Positions 9,675 to 17,851 of a stretch of 61,287 nucleotides of DNA are shown piece after piece. How positions within the stretch are numbered: the first letter of the stretch is position 1; each line of letters begins with the position of its first letter. This stretch comes from an uncultured Hyphomicrobiales bacterium. Its GTDB lineage: Bacteria > Pseudomonadota > Alphaproteobacteria > Rhizobiales > Beijerinckiaceae. The stretch is from positions 1 to 61,287 of the forward strand of contig CAINNX010000151.1 of assembly GCA_903851305.1 (NCBI GenBank), written 5' to 3'. A program made the position numbers and the translations under genes. The notes beneath the pieces are model-generated. The model saw only the letters and a list, made by a program, of their open reading frames with translations, was not told the DNA's origin and searched no databases.

Positions 9675-10018
9675 TCGACCAGTTTCAGGCCAATGATGCC
9701 AAGGACAATGGCCATCATGCTGGCGATGCGCAGCCATGTGGCCGGCTCATCGAACAACCAGATACCCAGAGCTGCCACACCAATCGTGCCGATGCCGCCC
9801 CAGACCGCATAAGCGGTGCCCAGCGGAATGGCTTTCAGCGATAGGCCCAATAACAAAACACTCCCGCCCATGGCTGACAACGTCAAAACACTCGGCCAGA
9901 GTTTTGTGAACCCATCGGCATAGCGCAACGAAATCGCCCAGATAATTTCAAGAGCGCCCGCGCTCAGAAGGCACAGCCATGCCAAAGTCGGTGTGATCGC
10001 GAAGGGCAGGTTCATCAT
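9671..10018 (-). CDS. gdx: Small multidrug resistance family exporter, SugE/Gdx type
   Basis: This four-helix inner-membrane protein of 115 residues belongs to the SMR family. AGALEIIWAISLRYADGFTK carries the conserved glutamate and the W-x(4)-LRY pattern of SugE/Gdx proteins, which export guanidinium or quaternary ammonium ions in exchange for protons. No guanidine riboswitch is visible upstream, so the substrate is uncertain. The gene is convergent with ccmG and the stops overlap. It starts about 2 nt past the yciB stop on the same strand, so it is probably co-transcribed with yciB and ftsY. Confidence 0.85.
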   Translation of the reverse strand: MMNLPFAITPTLAWLCLLSAGALEIIWAISLRYADGFTKLWPSVLTLSAMGGSVLLLGLSLKAIPLGTAYAVWGGIGTIGVAALGIWLFDEPATWLRIASMMAIVLGIIGLKLVD

Positions 10019-10019
10019 C

Positions 10020-10637
10020 TCACCAATGCGGCTTGTCAGCCTCGCCCTCTTTCAGTTCAAACTTCATGATAAGAGGCACTTGCGCCAAGGCAAAGACAAT
10101 CGTGATCGGCATGGTGCCGAAGGCCTTGAACAAAGCCCAGACATCTTCGGTCTGCGTGCGCCAAACAATTTCATTCAGCGCGGCCAGCACAAAAAAGAAA
10201 ATCCCCCAGCGAAAGGTCAGCTTGCGCCAGCCCTCATCCTTCAGATGCAGCGCTGAATCGAGCACGATCGGCAACAGCAATTTGTTGAAGAACAAAGCGC
10301 CCAAAAGCGCCGAGCCAAAGATCACATTCACAATCGTCGGCTTCATTTTTATGAAGGTCGAATCCTGAAAATACAAAGTCAGCGCGCCAAAGAAGAGCAC
10401 GGCGACCGCTGTCACCATTGGCATCACCGGCAGATGGCGTGTCAAAAACCAAGAGGCAATCAGCGAGACCACGACACCCACCATCAGGACGGCGGTCGCA
10501 GTCATGATGCCGAATTTGAAATTGGTGACAAGAAACAGAACCAGCGGCCCCATTTCCAGCACGAGTTTCAAGAGCGGATTTTGCGCACGACGACGCGCCA
10601 TGGTCGGGATGGGTGCAGCTTGCGAATGATCGTTCAT
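10020..10637 (-). CDS. yciB: Inner membrane septation protein A (YciB/IspZ)
   Basis: This integral membrane protein of 205 residues belongs to the YciB/IspZ family, implicated in septation and envelope synthesis. Signatures are LLKLVLEMGPLVLFLVTNFK near the N-terminus and the later LNEIVWRTQTEDVWALFKAF. There are five or six hydrophobic segments. The charged head MNDHSQAAPIPTMARRR is a little longer than usual, and an internal ATG at the second Met is possible. It lies 12 nt downstream of ftsY. Confidence 0.92.
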   Translation of the reverse strand: MNDHSQAAPIPTMARRRAQNPLLKLVLEMGPLVLFLVTNFKFGIMTATAVLMVGVVVSLIASWFLTRHLPVMPMVTAVAVLFFGALTLYFQDSTFIKMKPTIVNVIFGSALLGALFFNKLLLPIVLDSALHLKDEGWRKLTFRWGIFFFVLAALNEIVWRTQTEDVWALFKAFGTMPITIVFALAQVPLIMKFELKEGEADKPHW

Positions 10638-10649
10638 GTGTTGATCCGC

Positions 10650-11678
10650 TCAGGCCTCAAGGCCAGCAATAGCGCGTGCAAAGTCACGCGCGGTAAAGGG
10701 TTCCAGATCGTCAGCGCCTTCGCCAACACCGATATAATGCACGGGTAGCGCAAATTTTTCAGCCAATGCGACAAGAATGCCGCCACGCGCTGTGCCATCA
10801 AGCTTGGTCATCACAAGCCCGGTGACGCCCGCCACCTTGCCGAAAATCTCGACTTGCGAGAGCGCGTTCTGGCCGACTGTGGCATCGAGCACGAGAAGCA
10901 CAGCGTGCGGTGCATCCGCATCAACCTTCTTCATCACACGCACAATTTTTTCGAGCTCATCCATCAGCTCGGTGCGGTTTTGCAGGCGCCCGGCCGTGTC
11001 CATCAGCAGCACATCGGCTTGCGCGGCGCGTGCCTGATGGATCGCGTCAAAGGCCAGACCCGCCGCATCCGCACCCTGCTCGCGCACGACCACATCAGCG
11101 CCCGTCCGCTCACCCCAGATCTGCAATTGCGCGACAGCCGCCGCGCGGAATGTGTCACCCGCCGCCAGCAAAACCTTTTTGCCATCGTTTGCAAAATAGG
11201 TGGCGAGTTTGCCGATTGTTGTTGTCTTGCCGGAGCCGTTGACGCCGACCACCAGAATGACGAAAGGCTTTTTGGTCCCATCAATCTCAATGGGGCGCGC
11301 CACGGGCGCCAGAACGCTTTCGATCTCGTCGGCCAAAATCTGCTTCACTTCGGCGGGCTCGATATCTTTGTCGAAGCGGCCTTTGCCGACCGCCTCGCGA
11401 ATACGGGTCGCCATCGTCACGCCGAGATCAGCCTGAATGAGGATGTCTTCCAGATCATCCAGCATGTCCCGATCAAGCTTGCGCTTGGTGAAAATATCCG
11501 TGATGCCCTGCGAGATCGCTGAAGAAGAGCGCGACAGGCCTGTGCTCAGGCGCTCCCACCAGCTCTTCTTGGGTGCGGGCTCTTCAACGGCCGGCGCTGA
11601 CGTCTCGCCACGGCCAAACAGCCGCCCGAGGAAACCGGGCTTTTGCGCCTTGCCGCTATCGTTCTGGTCGCTCGCCAT
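10650..11678 (-). CDS. ftsY: Signal recognition particle receptor FtsY
   Basis: FtsY is the SRP receptor GTPase that docks ribosome-nascent chains at the membrane. The 342 residues comprise a short acidic/basic A domain (1-40), a helical N domain (about 40-125) and the G domain: VVGVNGSGKTTT (G1), DTFRAAAVAQLQ, DTAGRLQN (G3) and TKLDGTARGG (G4). ATG 11678 is preceded by GGGGCGAG. It heads an ftsY-yciB-gdx run. In related genomes I recall mtaB-dapF directly upstream; here two other genes intervene. Confidence 0.97.
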   Translation of the reverse strand: MASDQNDSGKAQKPGFLGRLFGRGETSAPAVEEPAPKKSWWERLSTGLSRSSSAISQGITDIFTKRKLDRDMLDDLEDILIQADLGVTMATRIREAVGKGRFDKDIEPAEVKQILADEIESVLAPVARPIEIDGTKKPFVILVVGVNGSGKTTTIGKLATYFANDGKKVLLAAGDTFRAAAVAQLQIWGERTGADVVVREQGADAAGLAFDAIHQARAAQADVLLMDTAGRLQNRTELMDELEKIVRVMKKVDADAPHAVLLVLDATVGQNALSQVEIFGKVAGVTGLVMTKLDGTARGGILVALAEKFALPVHYIGVGEGADDLEPFTARDFARAIAGLEA

Positions 11679-11776
11679 CTCGCCCCAAATATGCCAGTGA
11701 AGCGCGGCGCGAGGCGCGGCGCTGAAATGTCAGCGACCGGAATAGCCTTTTCACGCGCTGACCGGAAGAGAGAACG

Positions 11777-12511
11777 GTGACCCCTGACGAGATCCTGTCC
11801 CGCCTCATCTATCGTGATGGCCTGATTCTGATCCTCGACAAGCCTGCGGGGATTGCCGTCCATCGCGGCCCCAGGGGTGGCGAGAACCTCGAAGATTATT
11901 TCGACGTGCTGCGCTTTGGCCTGCCGCGCGTGCCAGCCTTGGCGCATCGGCTCGACCGTGACACCTCCGGCTGTCTGGTGCTGGGCCGCCACCGCAAGGC
12001 ACTCGAAAAGCTGGGCGGACTGTTCAAAAACGGCAAAGCTGACAAGACCTATTGGGCGGTCGTGGAAGACGGCCCCGCTGAGGAAGAAGGCCTGATCGAT
12101 CTGCCGCTGGGCCGGCTCGATGCCGGGCGTGGCTGGTGGATGAAGGTCGACCCGCTCTCCGGCCAGCCCTCGCAAACACGCTGGCGCGTGATGGGGCGCG
12201 GCACGTTTGCCGACAAGCCCATTGCCTGGATTGAATTCAAGCCGCTGACCGGGCGCACGCATCAATTGCGCGTGCATTCATCCGCCACCGGCTGGCCGAT
12301 TGTCGGCGACCCGATTTATGGAAGTGCGGGACGCGACAGCGCGCTGCCTCTGCATCTGCACGCCCGCCATATCAGCCTGCCCATGTCGAACAACAAGCCA
12401 CCCGTGGAAGCCACTGCGCCTGTGCCCGCGCATATGAAGGACTTGCTGAGCGCATGTGGCTGGCACCCTCTCCCGGAGGGAGAGGGTGGCGCAGACCTCA
12501 CTGCGCCTTGA
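11777..12511 (+). CDS. RluA-family pseudouridine synthase
   Basis: This enzyme isomerises uridine to pseudouridine in tRNA or rRNA. Its 244 residues have no N-terminal S4 domain. The catalytic motif HRLDRDTSGCLVLGR is near residue 57, and IEFKPLTGRTHQLRVH and GDPIYG follow in family order. The size fits RluA/TruC-like short members, but the exact target cannot be read from sequence. GTG 11777 has a GAAGAGAGAA purine run upstream. The last 15 or so residues (PLPEGEGG...) are encoded by a palindrome, probably an inserted repeat that gave a new tail. Confidence 0.88.
   Translation: MTPDEILSRLIYRDGLILILDKPAGIAVHRGPRGGENLEDYFDVLRFGLPRVPALAHRLDRDTSGCLVLGRHRKALEKLGGLFKNGKADKTYWAVVEDGPAEEEGLIDLPLGRLDAGRGWWMKVDPLSGQPSQTRWRVMGRGTFADKPIAWIEFKPLTGRTHQLRVHSSATGWPIVGDPIYGSAGRDSALPLHLHARHISLPMSNNKPPVEATAPVPAHMKDLLSACGWHPLPEGEGGADLTAP
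12464..12488. repeat. Small GC-rich palindrome inside the RluA-type gene
   Basis: CACCCTCTCCC (12464-12474) and GGGAGAGGGTG (12478-12488) are perfect 11-bp inverted repeats around a 3-nt loop. It encodes HPLPEGEG at the end of the pseudouridine synthase. No T run follows on either strand, so it is a poor rho-independent terminator, although it sits between two convergent genes. Confidence 0.7.
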
Positions 12512-13472
12512 TGTTCCCCTTGCGGATCGCATCGGTCCAGCGTGACGCTTCTTTCTGGGTAAATGCTCCCAAAGCCTCCGGCGTGTTCTGACCAGCACCC
12601 GGCATTTCGGATGCCAGATCCTCAATGCGCTTGCGCAGATCTGCATCCTTGTAGGCTGCGGCCATCGCGTTCACGAGTTTCGTGCGCACCGCTGGCGGCA
12701 GACCGGCTGGCGCATACATGGCGGTGGCGGCTGTCACTTCAAAACCAGGTAGCCCCGCCTCAGCCGAAGTCGGGATTTCAGGCAGGCCGGTGAAGCGCGA
12801 GGCCTGCGCCACAGCGAGAACCTTCACGGTCCCGCCTTGATATTGGCCCATCATGTTGAGCCCCTGATCGCACATGAAATCGAGCGTGCCGGCCACCAGA
12901 TCATTCAGGGCCGGGCCCGTGCCGCGATAGGGCACGTGGACAATATCTGTGCCCGTCTGCTGGCCAAACAAAACGCAAGCCAGATGTGTGGCAGAGCCCG
13001 CACCCGCAGACCCGTAATTCAGCTTGCCAGGATTGGCTTTGGCATAAGTCATAAATTCTTTCAGATCTTTGGCCGGAAAGTCCTTGCGCGTGACAATGTA
13101 ATGCGCAGCGAAAGCCAACGTGCCAATCGGCTCGAAATTCTTCACCGGATCATATTGGGTAGAGGGATAAAGCGCGGGGCCCGCGACATGGGGCGCCACA
13201 TTATGGACGAACAAAGTATAGCCATCGGGGTTCGAGCGCGCGGCACGCACCGCACCCGTAGTGCCACCTGCGCCCGCAACATTTTCAATCACAAACTGCT
13301 GGCCCAGCTTGCGCGAAAAATATTCGCTGTAAATACGCGCGGCGACATCCGTCGGGCCGCCTGCCGCAAAAGGCACAATGACGGTAACAGGCTTGGTCGG
13401 ATAATCCTGTGCGAGAACGGGTGCTGCGGCCAACACACCGCAGGCGAGCGCCAGAAGGCTGCGAAATTTCAT
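12498..13472 (-). CDS. Orphan tripartite tricarboxylate transporter substrate-binding protein (Bug/TctC family)
   Basis: This is a periplasmic solute-binding protein of 324 residues. The signal peptide MKFRSLLALACGVLAAAPVL ends at AQ before DYPTKPVTVIVPFAAGGPTD, the typical TctC opening. Other family landmarks are VENVAGAGGTTG-like text near residue 63, DIVHVPYRGTGPALNDL and LPEIPTSAEAGLPGFEV. The ATG at 13472 follows GGAGGA by 6 nt; a longer frame from TTG 13484 is less likely. No TctA or TctB membrane gene is near, as is common for Bug proteins, so the ligand (usually an organic acid) is unknown. Confidence 0.9.
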   Translation of the reverse strand: MKFRSLLALACGVLAAAPVLAQDYPTKPVTVIVPFAAGGPTDVAARIYSEYFSRKLGQQFVIENVAGAGGTTGAVRAARSNPDGYTLFVHNVAPHVAGPALYPSTQYDPVKNFEPIGTLAFAAHYIVTRKDFPAKDLKEFMTYAKANPGKLNYGSAGAGSATHLACVLFGQQTGTDIVHVPYRGTGPALNDLVAGTLDFMCDQGLNMMGQYQGGTVKVLAVAQASRFTGLPEIPTSAEAGLPGFEVTAATAMYAPAGLPPAVRTKLVNAMAAAYKDADLRKRIEDLASEMPGAGQNTPEALGAFTQKEASRWTDAIRKGNIKAQ

Positions 13473-13579
13473 CCATTCCTCCAAATATTTTGGCTTTAGC
13501 CCAAGCCTTCTGGCTCAAGTTCTGGAGGAGATGCTAGCCCCTCAAATCAAGGCTGCAAGCACGACATCTGGCTTAGAGG

Positions 13580-14836
13580 TCACTTTGCCGAGAGGATAAG
13601 TCTGGTGCCGTCATGGGCCGCCACCCGCGCCTCGATCAACGTGCCTGCTGCCAGATCGGGCGTCGCCACGAGGGTAAAGTCTTCCGCGCGGCCATGGCCG
13701 CCACGCTCCGCTAAAATACGGACCTGGCGCCCGATCTGGCTGGCGAGATGGGCCTCATGCGCTGCCTCGCCCTTGTCACGCAATCGCTTCGCGCGGTCCT
13801 TGATTGCGGCTGCCGCCACCTGCGGCATGCGCGCTGCAGGCGTGCCCGGCCGCGGCGAATAGGGGAAGACATGCAAATGCGTCAGCCCGCAATCCTCAAC
13901 CATGGCCAGCGTCTGGGCAAACATATCCTCCGTCTCGGTCGGAAACCCCGCGATGAAATCCGCGCCAAACACGATATCGGGACGCAAGCCGCGCACCTGC
14001 TGGCAAAAGGCCACAGCATCGGCGCGCGCATGGCGGCGCTTCATGCGCTTCAGGGTCATGTCGTCGCCCGCCTGCAAAGACAGATGCAGATGCGGCATGA
14101 AGCGGGGTTCGGCTCCGATCACATCAAACAGATGTTCGTCCGCTTCAATGCAATCGATAGAGGAAACGCGCAAACGCTCGAGCTCCGGCACGGCTTTCAA
14201 AATCTGTTTGACCAGCCAACCGAAAGACGGCGCGCCGGGCAGATCATGCCCCCAGGAGGTAATATCTACCCCCGTCAGCACGGCCTCACGATAGCCATTG
14301 GCGCAAAGCTTTCGGATTTGCGCAACAACATCACCCGCCGGCGCCGAGCGCGAATTGCCGCGCCCGAATGGAATGATGCAGAAGGTGCAGCGATGGTCGC
14401 AGCCATTCTGCACTTCGACAAACGCGCGTGTGTGACCCTCAATCGAATCCACCGCGCCTGCCACAAAGTGATGGGCCGTTTCATCCAGCGCGAAAATATC
14501 ATTGACGCGGGCCACGCCCGTCTCTTCCAGCGCGCGCCAGATTTCGGGTTTGGCCTTGTCGCCATTGCCAATGACGGCAGCCACTTCTGGCATCTCGGCA
14601 AAGGCCTGCGGATCGATCTGCGCGGCGCAGCCCGTCACGACAAGCCGCGCATCGGGGTTTTCACGCCGCGCACGGCGGATCGATTGCCGCGCTTGACGGA
14701 CTGCTTCTTGTGTCACCGCACAGGTGTTGAAGATGATCGTCTGTGTCTGGCTGGTGCTCTCGGCTGCACGGCGCACCGCCTCTGATTCCACCGCATTGAG
14801 GCGGCAACCAAAGGTGATGATCTCGACCTTGCTCAC
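13580..14836 (-). CDS. mtaB: tRNA ms2t6A37 methylthiotransferase MtaB
   Basis: MtaB is a radical-SAM enzyme that adds a methylthio group to t6A at position 37 of ANN-decoding tRNAs. The N-terminal MTTase domain starts VSKVEIITFGCRLNAVES, the radical-SAM cluster is CDHRCTFCIIPFGRG (CxxxCxxC), and a C-terminal TRAM-like domain follows from about residue 365. The frame extends back to 14887, but GTG 14836 has AAGGAG about 9 nt upstream and gives a normal 418 residues. It starts just inside the 3' side of the dapF stop, so dapF-mtaB form an operon. Confidence 0.94.
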   Translation of the reverse strand: MSKVEIITFGCRLNAVESEAVRRAAESTSQTQTIIFNTCAVTQEAVRQARQSIRRARRENPDARLVVTGCAAQIDPQAFAEMPEVAAVIGNGDKAKPEIWRALEETGVARVNDIFALDETAHHFVAGAVDSIEGHTRAFVEVQNGCDHRCTFCIIPFGRGNSRSAPAGDVVAQIRKLCANGYREAVLTGVDITSWGHDLPGAPSFGWLVKQILKAVPELERLRVSSIDCIEADEHLFDVIGAEPRFMPHLHLSLQAGDDMTLKRMKRRHARADAVAFCQQVRGLRPDIVFGADFIAGFPTETEDMFAQTLAMVEDCGLTHLHVFPYSPRPGTPAARMPQVAAAAIKDRAKRLRDKGEAAHEAHLASQIGRQVRILAERGGHGRAEDFTLVATPDLAAGTLIEARVAAHDGTRLILSAK

Positions 14837-14849
14837 GCGCCCGCGCTCC

Positions 14850-15698
14850 TTAGAAGATCGATGCTGCGAAGCGATCCTGAAACTCAAGTTCCACAGGCCC
14901 GCTCATCAGCACATGATCATCGGCTTCGCGCCAATTGATCTGCAAATCACCGCCCGGCAAGGTGATACGCAGTTGACGATCGGCGAGATCACGCCGCACC
15001 GCTGCGACCGCTGTTGCGCAAGCCGCCGAGCCGCAGGCCTGTGTGAGGCCGACACCGCGCTCCCACACCTTCAGGCGGATATGGTGGCGCGAGATGACGT
15101 GCGCGAGCGAAATATTGGCGCGCTCAGGAAACATCGGGTGATGCTCAAGCCGCACGCCGTTGCTGGCCAGCTGATAGCCCTCGACATCATCGACAAAAAA
15201 CACGGCGTGCGGATTGCCCATGCTGACAGCGGCAAAGTCACGCAAGGCAGGCACATCAAAATCAATCGCCACGCGGCGCGTGTCGACATTGGTCACAGAC
15301 AAGGGAATATCAGCAGGCGCCAGCAAAGGCGCACCCATGTCGACGGTAAAAGCCCACTCACCTTCGCGGCGACATTCGAGCTTTCCGCGAATGGTCTCGA
15401 CAAAAATCACATGACGGGAATCATTTTGCAGGAGCACCCAGGCCACGCAGCGCGTGCCATTGCCACAGGCACCTGATTCACTACCGTCATTGTTCAAAAT
15501 GCGGACGAAGGCTTCCGTTCCGGCACTGATGGGATCGTGCAGCACCATCAGCTGATCATAGGCGAGCTTGGGCGCGCGATGAATGGCGCGTGCCTCTTGC
15601 GGCGTCACGACCAGCGCCGTGCCGCGCAAATCCAGAACAATGATTTCATTGCCAAGCCCATTCATCTTGAAGAAGGGACGGCCAACGAGCGCGCTCAT
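14850..15698 (-). CDS. dapF: Diaminopimelate epimerase
   Basis: DapF converts LL- to meso-diaminopimelate for lysine and peptidoglycan. The 282 residues hold both catalytic cysteines: SGACGNGTRCVAW (about residue 80) and TQACGSAACATAVA (about 225). The opening FFKMNGLGNEIIVLDLR is the family start. ATG 15698 is used. It is upstream of and coupled to mtaB. Asd, earlier in this pathway, is encoded at the left end of the window. Confidence 0.96.
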   Translation of the reverse strand: MSALVGRPFFKMNGLGNEIIVLDLRGTALVVTPQEARAIHRAPKLAYDQLMVLHDPISAGTEAFVRILNNDGSESGACGNGTRCVAWVLLQNDSRHVIFVETIRGKLECRREGEWAFTVDMGAPLLAPADIPLSVTNVDTRRVAIDFDVPALRDFAAVSMGNPHAVFFVDDVEGYQLASNGVRLEHHPMFPERANISLAHVISRHHIRLKVWERGVGLTQACGSAACATAVAAVRRDLADRQLRITLPGGDLQINWREADDHVLMSGPVELEFQDRFAASIF

Positions 15699-15918
15699 AT
15701 TGCCTCGAAACTAGTCAGAACACCGCGCTTATAGGCGCAAAATCCACATTCGACCAGAGATACACCTAAGCGGATGAACCAGACAGCACGCCCAAACGTG
15801 ACTGAAGTGCCGCAGACAGCATGCGAAATAAGGTAGTGTCTGTTTATCTTCTTGGCACAGAGGGGCAGTTCGCTTCATATGGTTGCTAGAGTGATTTACC
15901 GGATTCGGAGCCGGACCA

Positions 15919-16494
15919 ATGTCCAATTTATCTTTCACACGTTTCGCCCGCGTCGCCTTCACCGGCTTGATGCTGACGTTCGCCTTTCCGGCGCTGGCCC
16001 AAAGCGATGGCCGCTCCGTTGGCGATGCGTCGGGCGGGCAGGCCGTTGAGCTGACCGCGCGCCCGGCCCTTGTGCTGGCAGGCTCGGCTGATTGGGAAGA
16101 AGGCTTTGCCAAGCTCAACAAGGCTTTTGCGGATCTGCGCACGGCCATGGACCGCGCCAATCTGAAGCCGGCAGGCCGCCCGATGGCCGTCTTTGTCGAC
16201 ACCGACGATCAGGGCTTCAAATTCCAAGCCATGCTGCCGCTCGAAGCAGCGCCTCCCGCCACGCCCTCCTTTCCTGCTCCGATCAAGCTTGGCGAAACAC
16301 CCGCTGGCAAAACGATGAAATTCGAACATCGCAGTGCCTATGACGATATTGATTCGACCTACGAGGCGATCACCGCCTATCTCGATGAAAAAGGTATTGA
16401 GGCCAAACCGGTGTTCGTTGAGCAATATTTGAATGATGTCACGACAGCCGATGATACTGCGCTGCAGGTCGATATTTTCGTTTTCGTGAAATAA
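15919..16494 (+). CDS. Secreted GyrI-like (effector-binding domain) protein
   Basis: This 191-residue protein has a Sec signal peptide (about residues 1-27, ending FAFPALAQ). The mature part resembles the GyrI/AraC-type effector-binding (SOUL-like) fold: PAGRPMAVFVDTDDQGFKFQ, a LGETPAGKTMKFEHRSAYDD strand pair, then DSTYEAITAYLDEKGIEAK and QYLNDVTTADD. Such domains normally bind hydrophobic effectors in the cytoplasm; the signal peptide places this one in the periplasm. ATG 15919 has GGAG about 8 nt upstream. It is divergent from dapF and upstream of the Nudix gene; the 220 bp before it show no obvious motif. Confidence 0.75.
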   Translation: MSNLSFTRFARVAFTGLMLTFAFPALAQSDGRSVGDASGGQAVELTARPALVLAGSADWEEGFAKLNKAFADLRTAMDRANLKPAGRPMAVFVDTDDQGFKFQAMLPLEAAPPATPSFPAPIKLGETPAGKTMKFEHRSAYDDIDSTYEAITAYLDEKGIEAKPVFVEQYLNDVTTADDTALQVDIFVFVK

Positions 16495-16513
16495 TCAGGA
16501 GCGATCACAGGAA

Positions 16514-16987
16514 TTGCAGCCGCTCAGCGAATCGCCACCGGTCCATACGGCCGACCCCCACAACCAACTGGCCGCGCTCCCATGGCGGCTTGGCAAGAAG
16601 GGTTTGGAAATTTTGCTGATCACTTCGCGTGAAACAAAACGCTGGGTGATCCCCAAAGGCTGGCCGATGAAAGACCAGAAGCCCCATATTGCCGCCGCCC
16701 AGGAAGCGCGCGAAGAAGCGGGGCTTGTTGGCAAGATTACGAAAGCTTCCATCGGCTGCTTTCATTATGTGAAAAATATGCCGAATGGCGCTGCCATCCT
16801 TTGCCGGGTGGATGTCTATCCGATGCAAGTCGAAAAACAGCGCAAATCCTGGCCCGAGCGCGACCAGCGCATCACGCGCTGGTTCCCTGCCGAGGAAGCT
16901 GCCACACTTGTGCGCGAGCCTGAATTGTCAGCCCTCATCCGCGACTTCCAACCTGCAAAAATTGCGGCGAAATCAACGGCTGCTTAA
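16514..16987 (+). CDS. Nudix hydrolase, DIPP-like
   Basis: This 157-residue Nudix protein resembles diphosphoinositol-polyphosphate/diadenosine-polyphosphate hydrolases: WVIPKGWPMKDQKP followed by AAAQEAREEAGLVG. The metal-binding EExG part of the Nudix box is intact, but the first glutamate and the arginine of GX5EX7RE are both glutamine here. The apparent start is TTG 16514, with AGGAG about 14 nt upstream; a later start is possible. It lies 19 nt after the GyrI-like gene. Its 3' end overlaps the convergent carbonic anhydrase by 4 nt. Confidence 0.82.
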   Translation: MQPLSESPPVHTADPHNQLAALPWRLGKKGLEILLITSRETKRWVIPKGWPMKDQKPHIAAAQEAREEAGLVGKITKASIGCFHYVKNMPNGAAILCRVDVYPMQVEKQRKSWPERDQRITRWFPAEEAATLVREPELSALIRDFQPAKIAAKSTAA

Positions 16988-17694
16988 AAACGCGGTTGGG
17001 CCAAAGCAGTCGCGTGCAGATCTTCCGCAATCGGCACGAATGAATCCATGTTGGCGTCATAGACCAGCAAACGGCCATCCATCACACCAAAATAAGCGCC
17101 GTGCAATTTCAACTTTCCACGCTCTTCCAGTGTGCGCACGCAAGGGAAGCTGCGCAAGTTGAGCAAACTATGCTTGATCGATTCGAGCGCCAATTGTTCC
17201 AGATATTCAGGTCCTGCAGGCACGGGCGGTGTCCCGAGCTTTTGCGCGCCCGGCGCCATCAGGCGAATCCAGCTGCCAATGAAATCACCCGGTGACAAAG
17301 GCGCATGAAACGGATCGGCTTGAAATTCGGCAAAGGCGCGCACACCACCACATTGTGCATGGCCCATGACCACAATGTGTTCCACACGCAAAGCCATGAC
17401 ACCGAATTCGAGCGCAGCTGATGTGCCATGGTAATCATCGTCGGGCGCATAAGGCGGCACCAGATTGGCCACATTGCGCACGACAAAAATCTCGCCCGGA
17501 CCCACATCGAAAATCACTTCCGGTGCGACACGTGAATCGCAACACCCGATCATCATGACGCGCGGCTTCTGACCTTTTTCGGCCAGTTCACGATAACGCA
17601 TGTGCTCGTCTGAAAAGCGCCCCGAGACAAAGGCTTCATAGCCTTTGACCAATTGGGCCGGGAAAGCATGGGCTTTGGCATTGCTGGCTGTCAT
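16984..17694 (-). CDS. Beta-class carbonic anhydrase
   Basis: This enzyme interconverts CO2 and bicarbonate. The zinc ligands are visible in MMIGCCDSRVAPE (Cys with the Asp-Arg dyad) and VMGHAQCGGVRAF (His and Cys). The protein is 236 residues from ATG 17694, which has GGGGGAG about 10 nt upstream. The same frame stays open to 18327, but that upstream part is the reverse of the CitE-like gene and is not a real extension. Confidence 0.93.
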   Translation of the reverse strand: MTASNAKAHAFPAQLVKGYEAFVSGRFSDEHMRYRELAEKGQKPRVMMIGCCDSRVAPEVIFDVGPGEIFVVRNVANLVPPYAPDDDYHGTSAALEFGVMALRVEHIVVMGHAQCGGVRAFAEFQADPFHAPLSPGDFIGSWIRLMAPGAQKLGTPPVPAGPEYLEQLALESIKHSLLNLRSFPCVRTLEERGKLKLHGAYFGVMDGRLLVYDANMDSFVPIAEDLHATALAQPRF

Positions 17695-17851
17695 GACTGG
17701 ACTTTCTCCCCCGGCGGTAGAAATCGGGGCTTCTGTTCTCCTAAACCTCCGGGGCTGCCCCCTCAAGGCGTCTGCTGGACAAAGGGAGCATGGCCAAGAC
17801 AGGGGGTCCCCGTTTATGTTGCGCTGCAATGATCCCTTTGGAGGCCTGCCG

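Noticed and set aside
12464-12488. Terminator between the RluA-type gene and the TctC gene
   Set aside because: The stem is strong but neither strand has a following T run, and it lies within the coding sequence.
13748-14785. 345-residue plus-strand frame opposite mtaB
   Set aside because: No family sequence is recognisable; mtaB on the minus strand has complete motifs.
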